From a virus, in the IMG/VR virus record IMGVR_UViG_3300048927_000206, positions 1-22,955 of that record: a stretch of 22,955 bases of DNA; one strand, 5' to 3'. The notes under the pieces were generated by a model. The model was not told the DNA's origin, searched no databases, and was given only the letters and a program-made list of their open reading frames with translations. Below, piece by piece: positions 13,126 through 21,010 of this stretch. The position numbers and the translations under genes are program-made. Numbering within the stretch: position 1 is the stretch's first letter; each line of letters opens with the position of its first letter.

Positions 13126-15088
13126 GATTATTGTCGATAATTTTGCTGGTGGCGGTGGCGCCAGTACAGGTATTGAGCTGGCGATAGGGCGTAGCGTTGA
13201 TATCGCGATTAACCACGATGTTAACGCCGTTGCTATGCACCGCACTAACCATCCCGACACGCTTCACTATTGCGAAAGTGTGTTTGATGTATCCCCATTA
13301 GCCGCTACCAGTGGCAAGCCTGTCGGCCTGGCATGGTTCTCGCCTGACTGTCGTCACTTTTCTAAAGCGAAAGGTGCTAAACCAGTAGAGAAAGCTATTC
13401 GAGGGCTGGCATGGATCGTCATTCGTTGGGCGCTGGATGTTGGCCCGCGAGTCATGATGCTGGAAAACGTCGAAGAGTTTAAAACGTGGGGCCCGTTACT
13501 CGCGGCAGAAATGCGACCGGATCCGGCACGCATCGGTGAAACTTTCAATGCATTTGTCGGGATGCTTACCACCGGTATTCCAGCAGATCATCCTGCACTG
13601 GTGGAGTGTTGCGAGTTTCTGGAGTTTTCACCGGATAGCGAGCAGGCCAAGCGCTTAATTGCCGGGCTGGGTTATGTCGTCGATTTTCGCGAGCTGCGCG
13701 CCTGCGATTATGGCGCGCCGACCATCCGTAAGCGGTTCTTCATGGTGATGCGCCGGGACGGGAAACCGATAGTCTGGCCGGAAGCCACGCACGGGGATCC
13801 GAAGTCTGCCGCCGTGCTGGCGGGCCAGCTTGAGCCGTGGCGTACAGCTGCGGAATGCATAGACTGGTCAATCCCCGCGCCGAGCATCTTCGGTCGCAAA
13901 AAGTCACTGGCAGAGAATACGCTAAAACGGATTGCCCGCGGCATTCAGCGCTTTGTTATCGAAAGTGCTTCGCCATTCATTGTGAAGTGCAATCACACAA
14001 CGACACGTGGCAAATACGACTGTTTCCGGGGACAGGCGCTGGACGATCCGCTACAGACGATTACGAAAACCCACGGCTACGCAATTGCGGTACCTCATCT
14101 GACAAAATTCCGAACCGGAGCTACCGGGCAGGAAGTCACCGATCCGTTGCCGACGGTGACGGCCGGTACCGCAAAACGCCCGGGCGGGAATGGTCACGCT
14201 ATGGGTATTGTTGAAGCAGAGCTGGCTCCGTTCCTGGCTGGCAATGGCGGCAGCGAGTACCAGGCTAAACCACGCCCGCTCGATAAACCCGCTCACACCA
14301 TCATGAAAGAATCGTTCGCCTGTGTCGTCGCTCCGGTTATCGCCCGGCAGTTCGGCGCCAGCATCGGACACCGTGCCGACGAACCTAGCGCAACCATCAC
14401 CGCGGGCGGCGGCGGTAAATCGCAACTGGTATCCGCATTCCTGGCGAAACACTATGGCGGGAATTATCAGGGCGCCGGTATTGACTTGGATGAACCAGCT
14501 CATTCAGTTACTACCGTCGATCATCATGCGCTGGTTACTGCTCAGATTGTTGGTGTTGGCGGTCGCGCTGGGCAGAGCAGGCCACGTGACGTTAGCGAGC
14601 CATTGCAAACCATGACGACAAAGGCTGATGCCGCAATGGTTACGTCTCATCTGATCAAGCTCCGTGGTACATGCCGCGATGGCCAGCGCACTGACGAGCC
14701 GATGCCGACTATCACTGCTGGTGGCCAGCACGTAGGCGAGGTTAAAACGACTCTGGCAGTCGAGGACTATGACGAAGAGCGAGCGCAGCAGGTGCTGTCG
14801 TTCCTGCAGGAATACTGCGGAGAGGAATGCACCGGTCTGGTGGAAATCGGCGGAGTGACTTACCGCATCGTTGATATCGGCATGCGCATGCTGCAGCCAC
14901 ACGAACTTTACCGGGCGCAGGGCTTCCCCGAGTGGTACATCATTGACCAGGATTACCGCGGCGTGAAATACGCGAAAGATAAGCAGGTTGCGCGCTGTGG
15001 CAATGCCGTCCCGCCGCCGTTCGCCGAAGCGCTGGTACGCGCCAACTTACCAGAAATGTGCGTGAACAGAGAGGAGCAGGCAGCATGA
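13118..15088 (+). CDS. DNA cytosine-5 methyltransferase with seven-repeat insert
   Basis: 656 residues, long for the family. Motif I is DNFAGGGGASTG (7-18); the catalytic loop is SPDCRHFSKAKG with C78; motif VI is ENV (116-118); motif VIII is PTIRKRFFMV (R204, R206); motifs IX-X are LYRAQGFPEWY and GNAVPPPFAEAL (598-639). Between VIII and IX, residues 309-533 contain seven copies of a (D)EPxxTITxxG-like unit every 32-47 residues, where the target-recognition domain should lie. The usual PC of motif IV is replaced by DC, as in related phage enzymes. It probably methylates phage DNA against restriction; site unknown. Overlaps genes on both sides. Confidence 0.9.
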   Translation: MREIIVDNFAGGGGASTGIELAIGRSVDIAINHDVNAVAMHRTNHPDTLHYCESVFDVSPLAATSGKPVGLAWFSPDCRHFSKAKGAKPVEKAIRGLAWIVIRWALDVGPRVMMLENVEEFKTWGPLLAAEMRPDPARIGETFNAFVGMLTTGIPADHPALVECCEFLEFSPDSEQAKRLIAGLGYVVDFRELRACDYGAPTIRKRFFMVMRRDGKPIVWPEATHGDPKSAAVLAGQLEPWRTAAECIDWSIPAPSIFGRKKSLAENTLKRIARGIQRFVIESASPFIVKCNHTTTRGKYDCFRGQALDDPLQTITKTHGYAIAVPHLTKFRTGATGQEVTDPLPTVTAGTAKRPGGNGHAMGIVEAELAPFLAGNGGSEYQAKPRPLDKPAHTIMKESFACVVAPVIARQFGASIGHRADEPSATITAGGGGKSQLVSAFLAKHYGGNYQGAGIDLDEPAHSVTTVDHHALVTAQIVGVGGRAGQSRPRDVSEPLQTMTTKADAAMVTSHLIKLRGTCRDGQRTDEPMPTITAGGQHVGEVKTTLAVEDYDEERAQQVLSFLQEYCGEECTGLVEIGGVTYRIVDIGMRMLQPHELYRAQGFPEWYIIDQDYRGVKYAKDKQVARCGNAVPPPFAEALVRANLPEMCVNREEQAA

Positions 15089-15561
15089 CTTCCTTGACCT
15101 TAAGGCAGCAGGAGGTCCTGGACCTCCTGATCGAATATCAGCGTAAACATGGTTTTCCGCCTACAACTTACGAACTGACCGGCATGCTGGGGTGCCGGTC
15201 CCCCAATGCAGCAGCAACGCACCTCAAGGCGTTGGAGAAAAAGGGTGTTATCACAATCACCCGAGGGGTTTCTCGCGGTATCAGTATCACCCCTTCGCTG
15301 TTGGCCAGAGAAATATCGGTCAATCTCAACAGCATCGTAAAAGTGAAACTTAATGAAGTTTCCCTCAGACATTTGGAAAAACAACACGAGCAGAATCGAA
15401 TCCAGCACCCGAGGATCTTCGGGGACTTTTCGCCCCCGGTAACAGACGAAAATGGCTATACGTCAATGACCCTGTGGAGCCTTATGTCTGACCTTGGCCC
15501 GCTCTGCTATTGCGGAGGAGATGTTCCGTTTGAGTTGAAGATAGTGCTGGAGGCTGAATGA
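15085..15561 (+). CDS. LexA DNA-binding-domain regulator without protease domain
   Basis: 158 residues from the ATG at 15085 (ATGA overlap; GAGGAGCAGG upstream), preferred over an ATG at 15058. Residues 1-70 match the LexA N-terminal winged helix: LTLRQQEVLDLLIEYQRKHG, FPPTTYELTGMLGCRSPNAA and THLKALEKKGVITITRGVSR. The rest has no S24 peptidase motifs and is not recognised. It could bind SOS-box-like or phage-specific sites but cannot self-cleave, so it may act as a constitutive repressor or a competitor of LexA (inference). Confidence 0.8.
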   Translation: MTSLTLRQQEVLDLLIEYQRKHGFPPTTYELTGMLGCRSPNAAATHLKALEKKGVITITRGVSRGISITPSLLAREISVNLNSIVKVKLNEVSLRHLEKQHEQNRIQHPRIFGDFSPPVTDENGYTSMTLWSLMSDLGPLCYCGGDVPFELKIVLEAE

Positions 15562-15956
15562 AATTTATTCTTCCATTCCCACCCAGCGTGAACACCTACT
15601 GGCGGTCCCCAAATAAGGGGCCCTCAAAAGGTAAACACCTTGTCAGCGCAGCCGGCCGTAAATTCAAACATGCAGTACGGTCAGCGATCATTGAGCAACT
15701 GCGTGCAATACCAAAACCATCTACCGCGCCAGCAGCTGTAGAAATTATTCTCTATCCGCCAGACTATCGCCGGCGTGACCTGGACAATTACAACAAGGCA
15801 CTTCTTGATGCTTTGACTTATGCCGGTATCTGGGAGGACGACAACCAGGTTAAGCGTATGGCTATTGAATGGGGTGAAATCGTCGAAGGAGGCAGGGTAG
15901 AAATCACCATAGTCTGCTATCAAAAAGTGGTGGATACATGTACAGCTGTGGGTTGA
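15558..15956 (+). CDS. rusA: RusA-family Holliday junction resolvase
   Basis: 132 residues, starting by ATGA overlap. N-terminus MKFILPFPPSVNTYWR and the catalytic block RRRDLDNYNKALLDALTYAG, with D74 and D76, followed by IWEDDNQV (D94 or D95), are the RusA signatures. The enzyme resolves Holliday junctions as a dimer during phage recombination and replication. Length is normal for the family (about 120 residues). Confidence 0.92.
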   Translation: MKFILPFPPSVNTYWRSPNKGPSKGKHLVSAAGRKFKHAVRSAIIEQLRAIPKPSTAPAAVEIILYPPDYRRRDLDNYNKALLDALTYAGIWEDDNQVKRMAIEWGEIVEGGRVEITIVCYQKVVDTCTAVG

Positions 15957-16048
15957 AAGTTCGCCGATATGGCAGTAATGTCAAAGAGTGCAAACGAAAC
16001 GGGCGTGCAGGCCCTTCGTCACATAAAAATGTATGGAGAAAGCTATGA
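15938..16048 (+). CDS. 36-aa basic microprotein bridging rusA and the KilA-N gene
   Basis: ATG at 15938, inside the rusA 3' end, opens MYSCGLKVRRYGSNVKECKR, then NGRAGPSSHKNVWRKL, and stops at TGA within the ATGA of the KilA-N gene. It fills the 88-base gap exactly and would couple translation of rusA to the next gene. It is highly basic with two cysteines. The upstream ribosome-binding site is weak (GTGGATAC), so it may be a coupling peptide. Confidence 0.5.
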   Translation: MYSCGLKVRRYGSNVKECKRNGRAGPSSHKNVWRKL

Positions 16049-16875
16049 CTAACCACGTCATGGGTGCTGCTGCATCCAATAATCACACTTTTTTTGTTAT
16101 TGATGGTATTTCTGTTCGTCGTGATGTCCTTGGTCGTTATTGCCTAAACGATCTCCATCGTGCTTCCGGCTCCCTTGACCGCCATAAGCCTGCATTCTGG
16201 CTCCGTAACGAACAAACTGCGCAATTGATAGGCGAGTTGCAAAATAGCAACTCGGATATTTCAGAACCTGTAAGTGTCATCCGCGGCGGAAATGAGCAAG
16301 GTACCTATGTTTGCCGTGAGTTGGTGTATGCCTACGCGATGTGGATCAGCGCTGTTTTTAATCTGAAGGTCATCAGAACGTTTGACGCGCTCCACACTGC
16401 TGGGGCTGCAACCGTCAATACCGATCGTATTCAAGCTGGCATAATCCTCCTGGAATCTGCAGCCAAAATGCTCAATCTCTCTAATTCGTCAAAGCTCGGG
16501 GCATATCAGAAGCTTCAGCAGGTAGCAGGGCTGCCTGATTTAATGCCTTCATATGCCATTGATGCACCAGCTGGCGCGCAGGATGGTTCCAGCAGACCAA
16601 CGCTGTCTCTTAGCGCTTTGCTTAAAGCTAACAACATCAGAATGACCGCGAACCAGGCTTATCACCTTATGGCTGGTCACGGCATAGTCGAGCAGAAGGA
16701 GCGCCGCAGCCGAACGGGTATCAATGGCGTGAAAAGATTCTGGTCTGTTACGGCAAAAGGTTGTCTGTACGGTAAAAACATCACCAGCCCGGCAAATCCA
16801 CGTGAGACGCAACCGCACTTCTTCGAATCGAAATTTCCTGAGCTTTTAAAGCTCATTGGCGTTGTCACGCAGTAA
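16045..16875 (+). CDS. KilA-N domain phage protein (antirepressor-like)
   Basis: 276 residues from the ATG at 16045 (GGAGAAAG five bases upstream; an ATG at 16033 in frame is less likely). The KilA-N domain spans about residues 15-120: GISVRRDVLGRYCLNDLHRA, HKPAFWLRNEQTAQLIGEL, RGGNEQGTYVCRELVYAYAM and NLKVIRTFDAL. The C-terminal part (about 190-250: LSALLKANNIRMTANQAYHL, then a basic stretch and GVKRFWSVTAKG) looks like a second DNA-binding module as in phage antirepressors. KilA-N proteins bind DNA; some are toxic or act as antirepressors. Confidence 0.85.
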   Translation: MTNHVMGAAASNNHTFFVIDGISVRRDVLGRYCLNDLHRASGSLDRHKPAFWLRNEQTAQLIGELQNSNSDISEPVSVIRGGNEQGTYVCRELVYAYAMWISAVFNLKVIRTFDALHTAGAATVNTDRIQAGIILLESAAKMLNLSNSSKLGAYQKLQQVAGLPDLMPSYAIDAPAGAQDGSSRPTLSLSALLKANNIRMTANQAYHLMAGHGIVEQKERRSRTGINGVKRFWSVTAKGCLYGKNITSPANPRETQPHFFESKFPELLKLIGVVTQ

Positions 16876-16884
16876 GGTGTGAAC

Positions 16885-17409
16885 ATGAGAATAACTCCCC
16901 CACACCTGCAACCAGTGCTTTCCAGGGTAAAGCGTTTTGTAGAGAGGCAACCAGAAGGCGCAACGCTAACCCACCTGACGCACAAAGTGGCGGCATACAG
17001 TGGGCTCAATCGCAAAGACAAAGAGACCCTGATCGAAATAATCCGGGAAAGCGGGATGCTCTGCGTGATAGATGATGGAAGGTCTACTACCTTGCACCAC
17101 CCGAAATATGGTCACAAATCTGTGGCGCCTGTAATGACACCTCCTCAGCCGACGATGGAATGCAAAATGAATAAACAGCTCGAAGTAACTCCGGAAGCAT
17201 TACGTAAACAGGCCGACGCCTTGATCAAAGCGGCAGAGGAAGCGGAGAAAAAAGCAGGGGATCGTGCAGAAATTAAGAAACAGCTCGATCCCTTGAAGTT
17301 GGAGATTCTCCAGGCATATGGAATGGCCAGCAGGAAGTTTGACGAGTTCGTAGATGCTATGGCTGAAGTTGGTAAAGCCGTGCAGAAGCTTAAAGATCTG
17401 ACTGTTTAG
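16885..17409 (+). CDS. Hypothetical phage protein with N-terminal winged-helix-like part and C-terminal coiled coil
   Basis: 174 residues from the ATG at 16885 (AAGGTG upstream); a GTG two codons earlier is also possible. The first 70 residues look like a small winged helix (LSRVKRFVERQPEGATLTHL, then KETLIEIIRESGMLCVIDDG). Residues about 95-172 are charged and predicted coiled coil (ALRKQADALIKAAEEAEKKA). A second Met (MNKQLEV, 17167) could start the coiled-coil part separately. No family recognised. Confidence 0.7.
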   Translation: MRITPPHLQPVLSRVKRFVERQPEGATLTHLTHKVAAYSGLNRKDKETLIEIIRESGMLCVIDDGRSTTLHHPKYGHKSVAPVMTPPQPTMECKMNKQLEVTPEALRKQADALIKAAEEAEKKAGDRAEIKKQLDPLKLEILQAYGMASRKFDEFVDAMAEVGKAVQKLKDLTV

Positions 17410-17417
17410 GGGGGATT

Positions 17418-18473
17418 GTGCGAGCATTGCTTACTCCGGAAATTGTGCCGCGCCTGGGCGTTGTTCTTTTCAAACCAGGCCGCGAATTGATGTCTCTCTT
17501 TACCGGCGGCCGTGTCCTGATAGAGCGTCAGCCAGAGAAGATGAAAACACTGCCCACTGGGCGGATCGCCGATGCACGTCAGCCGCTTGCAGAAATGGAC
17601 ATTCTGCGTTTTTTCATGAGGAATGAGAGGGTTATTAACGCAGCTGGTGGAATTAACGCTCTTGAGGCCTGGCTTCTACGAAATGTCAGAGAGTGCCAGT
17701 ACCCGCATTCCCACTATCACCACCATGAATTAGTGACTATGCGGCATCCGCCTGGCGCCATGGTTGTCTGCTGGCATTGTGATAATGAATTACGTGAGCA
17801 GACCACCGAAATGTTGTCAGAGCTGGCTTATCAGAATCTGGTTCAGTGGGTGATTGAAAGGGTGCTGATCAGCCTTGGATACAATAAGGAGCGCGAATTA
17901 TCGATGGCGGAGCTCTGCTGGTGGGCTGTGAAATCCGGCATTGCTGACGCAATAACCGAGACGATGGCGCAACAGGCCTTAAGACTGCCTGAGGAACCTT
18001 TCCTGTCCGTTTATAAGGATAGCGATATTGTCCCGTCATTTGCTGCAGGTGAAATCCTTCAGGATCTTGTTGAGGGCATAGACCTGGCGGACGCCAGCGT
18101 ACTCATTGAGCAACCTCAGATTGAAAGTAAACCCATTCTGAGGCTTAGTGTCGATCCGAACAGCCCCGAATCATTTATGCGCCGCCCAAAGCGCCGGCGC
18201 TGGACCTGCGAAGTTTACACACGTTGGGTTAAAACTCAGCCATGTGAATGCTGTAGGCAACCATCAGACGATCCACACCATATAATAGGGAATGGTCTGG
18301 GGGGAACTGGCACCAAGGCCCATGATCTCTTCGTGATACCACTGTGCAGAGTGCATCACGATGAATTACACGCCAATACATCAGAGTTCGAAAAGAAATA
18401 TGGCACTCAGTTAGAGCTGTGGGCTCGTTTTCTGGATCGGGTAATGGGTATCGGCGTCATTGTAAAAGCTTGA
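17418..18473 (+). CDS. DUF968 protein, HNH-type nuclease-like
   Basis: 351 residues, GTG start behind a strong GGGGGGA. Begins MRALLTPEIVPRLGVVLFKP, typical of DUF968 (relatives include YdfU of the Qin prophage). The C-terminal domain, about residues 260-335, has CECC, DDPHHIIGNGLGGTGTKAHD and PLCRVHHDELH, an HNH / recombination-nuclease pattern with likely metal-binding Cys and His. The N-terminal half contains CQYPHSHYHHHE and CWHCDNELRE, a further possible metal site. The family occurs just upstream of Q in many lambdoid phages. Confidence 0.85.
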   Translation: MRALLTPEIVPRLGVVLFKPGRELMSLFTGGRVLIERQPEKMKTLPTGRIADARQPLAEMDILRFFMRNERVINAAGGINALEAWLLRNVRECQYPHSHYHHHELVTMRHPPGAMVVCWHCDNELREQTTEMLSELAYQNLVQWVIERVLISLGYNKERELSMAELCWWAVKSGIADAITETMAQQALRLPEEPFLSVYKDSDIVPSFAAGEILQDLVEGIDLADASVLIEQPQIESKPILRLSVDPNSPESFMRRPKRRRWTCEVYTRWVKTQPCECCRQPSDDPHHIIGNGLGGTGTKAHDLFVIPLCRVHHDELHANTSEFEKKYGTQLELWARFLDRVMGIGVIVKA

Positions 18474-18491
18474 GTGTATGGAGTACTGAGC

Positions 18492-19322
18492 ATGAATATT
18501 GAATCAATTCCCAAATTTTTCGCGCCCAAAGGAATGCATATTTCCGATAGCGGTCGTGCAACCGCCAGCGAGCAACTCACTGTGACAGATGTAATGGCCG
18601 CACTGGGGATGACACAGGCAGAGGCAGGAATAGGCCTGTCAATGTTTTTGGGTAAAGCTGGAATCAGCGAACACGACAGAAAGGCATCCGTCAGTTGGTT
18701 GGCTGAATATGCAAAATCAAAAGCGCCTCGATCGATAAGAAAAGCAGCAGGGAAGAAGTTCCCGCTGTGTATGCTGATAATAGCTCGGTTCGCTTATAAC
18801 GACTATGCCTCGTCTGCAGCTGACAGCGTAGATTGCAGGAAGTGTTCTGGTTCAGGCTTCATAAAAAAAACCTCAATGGTGGAAAAAAGCCACTACAAAA
18901 TGAGATTACCGCAATGGGCAAAAGACCTCGGGCAGTCACCTTCGGATTTTGAAGTAAAACGTCAGGTGGAAGAGATTGACCATGTTCTCTGCTTCAAATG
19001 CGGCGGCACCGGGAAAATCAGCAAGCGATGCCAGTGTGGCGGTACGGGAAAAACCCTGGACCGTAAAGAGTCAGAGCTGCAGGGAGTGCCTGTCTACAAA
19101 GTATGTAAACGTTGTGAAGGCCGCGGTTATAGTCGTCCTAAGTCTTCGAATGCATACAGGGGTATGCTCTCTGAGCTGCCTGGTCTGCCAGAACGTACCT
19201 GGCGATATAGCTGGAAACCTTTCTATGAAAGTCTGGTTACAAAATGCTTTGAGGAAGAGAGTTATACCGACTCACAGCTCAAACGTGTGACAAAGGTGTC
19301 TGATTTGATAAATATCGCATAA
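18492..19322 (+). CDS. Q: Late-gene antitermination protein Q (zinc-finger type)
   Basis: 276 residues from the ATG at 18492 (GGAG upstream; a start at 18474 is possible). It carries DnaJ-like CxxC motifs: CRKC (115-118), CFKC (167-170), CQC (180-182) and CKRC (205-208), with GxG after several, as in phage 82/21-type Q antiterminators. N-terminal helices (VTDVMAALGMTQAEAGIGLS) and a basic RSIRKAAGKKF follow. Position last in the rightward early operon, directly before a promoter-terminator pair, is classic for Q. It would load onto RNA polymerase paused at PR' and allow readthrough. Confidence 0.88.
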   Translation: MNIESIPKFFAPKGMHISDSGRATASEQLTVTDVMAALGMTQAEAGIGLSMFLGKAGISEHDRKASVSWLAEYAKSKAPRSIRKAAGKKFPLCMLIIARFAYNDYASSAADSVDCRKCSGSGFIKKTSMVEKSHYKMRLPQWAKDLGQSPSDFEVKRQVEEIDHVLCFKCGGTGKISKRCQCGGTGKTLDRKESELQGVPVYKVCKRCEGRGYSRPKSSNAYRGMLSELPGLPERTWRYSWKPFYESLVTKCFEEESYTDSQLKRVTKVSDLINIA

Positions 19323-19346
19323 TTTAGCGACACGTTACTTGCAAAG

Positions 19347-19376
19347 TTGCCGCTTTTGTGTAATTTTATTTATAAC
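19347..19376 (+). promoter_or_regulatory. Candidate late promoter PR'
   Basis: TTGCCG (19347-19352), 18-base spacer, TATAAC (19371-19376), giving a start near 19383. It lies 25 bases after Q and about 20 bases ahead of a strong terminator, the lambda PR'-tR' arrangement. The -35 is weak and the spacer long. Confidence 0.5.
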
Positions 19377-19404
19377 GATGGGCTTTGTATGTTCAACGTT
19401 GATT

Positions 19405-19429
19405 AACCCGCCAGCGAGCGGGTTTTTTT
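19405..19429 (+). terminator. Terminator tR'-like, target of Q readthrough
   Basis: A 7-bp stem AACCCGC / GCGGGTT with loop CAGCGA runs into seven T residues. It would stop PR' transcripts in the absence of Q. Confidence 0.88.
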
Positions 19430-19531
19430 ATGGGCTAAAATCGATAAAATCTTCTTCTCTTTCAATTACTTCTTGCTGTATACCGTCACCAGAGTTATCT
19501 GTATGTCACGCCACTTTTTGAGATAAAAGAC

Positions 19532-19732
19532 ATGCTAAATCAGCAAGATATGACGGAAACGGCAAAGAAGGTATTTAGTCAATTAACCGATGAACCGGCT
19601 ACTGCTGGAGATATCGCCTGGTTGACGAATTTATCAAGGCCATGTTGTGAATTGATTCTGACACAGCTTGTTCTGGCTGGGTTGTCTGACTACCAGCTTG
19701 GCTGCTATATGCGCCTCCGTAAGTATGTTTGA
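19532..19732 (+). CDS. Small winged-helix-like phage protein
   Basis: 66 residues from the ATG at 19532. The sequence (MTETAKKVFSQLTDEPATAG, DIAWLTNLSRPCCELILTQL, VLAGLSDYQLGCYMRLRKYV) fits a compact winged helix: three helices followed by a short hairpin. The ribosome-binding site is weak (GATAAAAG). Similar small proteins are common just after Q in lambdoid phages; function unknown. Confidence 0.65.
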   Translation: MLNQQDMTETAKKVFSQLTDEPATAGDIAWLTNLSRPCCELILTQLVLAGLSDYQLGCYMRLRKYV

Positions 19733-19756
19733 TTACGGCGGTTTTTAGCTGTGAGA

Positions 19757-19861
19757 ATGGGCGGCTGGTGGGTGTTGTAGCACCCGGCCAGCCATTCGCT
19801 CATGTAGAAGGTCACAAGCGAACCAAGGCCCACTGCTTTAGCGCAAAAGCATAGTGAGCCT
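19757..19861 (+). ncRNA. Structured intergenic element with two hairpins
   Basis: Hairpin 1: GGCTGG (19763-19768) / CCAGCC (19788-19793) with inner GGGTG (19770-19774) / CACCC (19781-19785). Hairpin 2: CACT-GCTTT (19831-19839) / AAAGC-AGTG (19846-19856, two-base bulge), extended by GGC/GCC outside. No ORF fits. It lies just before the methyltransferase gene, which has no good ribosome-binding site, so it may be a processed RNA or a 5' regulatory leader. Confidence 0.4.
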
Positions 19862-19884
19862 ACCAGAGTCCCGCTTACTGATCT

Positions 19885-20964
19885 ATGAAAAATACTGTAA
19901 AAATATCCAGTATTGAATTAATCAATGCTGATTGCCTGCAATACCTCCCATCGCTACCCGATAACTCCATTGATCTTATTGTTACCGATCCGCCTTACTT
20001 TAAGGTGAAGCCAAACGGCTGGGATAACCAATGGAAGGGGGACGAGGACTATTTACGTTGGCTGGATAGCTGTCTGGCACAGTTCTGGCGAGTGTTAAAA
20101 CCTGCCGGCAGCATGTATCTGTTCTGCGGGCACCGCCTGGCAGCGGATATTGAGCTGTTGGTGAGAGAGCGGTTTAACCTGCTCAACCATATCATCTGGG
20201 CTAAGCCATCAGGGCGATGGAACGGCTGCAATAAGGAGAGCTTACGCGCTTATTTCCCGGCCACTGAGCGCATCATTTTTGCCGACCATTATCAGGGGCC
20301 ATACAGGCCCAAAGACGATGGATATGCCGCAAAGTGTAATGAGTTAAAGCAACACGTCATGACGCCTTTAATTTCTTACTTCCGTGATGCACGGGAATCT
20401 CTTGGAGTGACGTCGGCTCAGATAGCAGAAGCCACAGGTAAGAAAAATATGGTTTCCCACTGGTTTGGCCTTAGTCAGTGGCAGCTACCGAACGAAGCCG
20501 ATTATTTAAAGTTGCAGGCTTTGTTTCAAAAAATCGCCATGGATAAGCACTCACGCAACGAACTGGGAAAACCTCACCACCAGCTTGTCGCTACCTGGCA
20601 ATCGTTGAGCAGAAAATATTCTGAACTCCAGCAGGAGTATTACCGTTTACGGCGACCATTCAGCGTATCGGTCACAGTGCCATATACCGACGTCTGGACT
20701 CATAAGCCTGTTCAGTTTTATCCAGGTAAACACCCATGTGAAAAGCCTGCGGATATGCTGGAGCAGATAATCACAGCGAGTAGCCGCCCGGGTGATGTTG
20801 TAGCTGATTTCTTTTTTGGATCAGGTTCAACGCTCAAACAGGCTGCTCTTCTCGGGCGAAGGGGACTAGGTGTCGAACTGGAAACCGAGAGATTTGAACA
20901 GACGGTCAGTGAAATGCGTAATTTGCTGGAGCACCGGCCACCACAACCAAATCCCTTACCTTAG
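19885..20964 (+). CDS. Site-specific DNA methyltransferase, beta-class, with inserted helix-turn-helix
   Basis: 359 residues. DPPY at 35-38 (LIVTDPPYFK) comes first and the SAM-binding motif DFFFGSGS (308-315) last, the beta-class order. HPCEKP (283-288) is the usual motif before it. It would methylate adenine N6 or cytosine N4. Residues about 160-260, in the target-recognition region, contain YFRDARESLGVTSAQIAEAT followed by KKNMVSHWFGLSQWQLPNEA, a Cro/C1-like helix-turn-helix. The gene has a poor Shine-Dalgarno and lies behind the putative tR', so it is probably Q-dependent or translationally controlled. A partner endonuclease is not seen, so an orphan protective enzyme is likely. Confidence 0.88.
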   Translation: MKNTVKISSIELINADCLQYLPSLPDNSIDLIVTDPPYFKVKPNGWDNQWKGDEDYLRWLDSCLAQFWRVLKPAGSMYLFCGHRLAADIELLVRERFNLLNHIIWAKPSGRWNGCNKESLRAYFPATERIIFADHYQGPYRPKDDGYAAKCNELKQHVMTPLISYFRDARESLGVTSAQIAEATGKKNMVSHWFGLSQWQLPNEADYLKLQALFQKIAMDKHSRNELGKPHHQLVATWQSLSRKYSELQQEYYRLRRPFSVSVTVPYTDVWTHKPVQFYPGKHPCEKPADMLEQIITASSRPGDVVADFFFGSGSTLKQAALLGRRGLGVELETERFEQTVSEMRNLLEHRPPQPNPLP

Positions 20965-21010
20965 GGCTTAACCGGGCGTAAGCCACCGGATAAACGTAAC
21001 CGGCACTTAA

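Noticed and set aside
14051-14503. 150-codon minus-strand frame within the cytosine methyltransferase
   Set aside because: Generated by the repeat-rich antisense of the methyltransferase; the plus-strand motifs are decisive.
19757-19861. tRNA gene
   Set aside because: The hairpins do not form a cloverleaf, and no T-loop TTCGAATC-like motif or acceptor stem is present.
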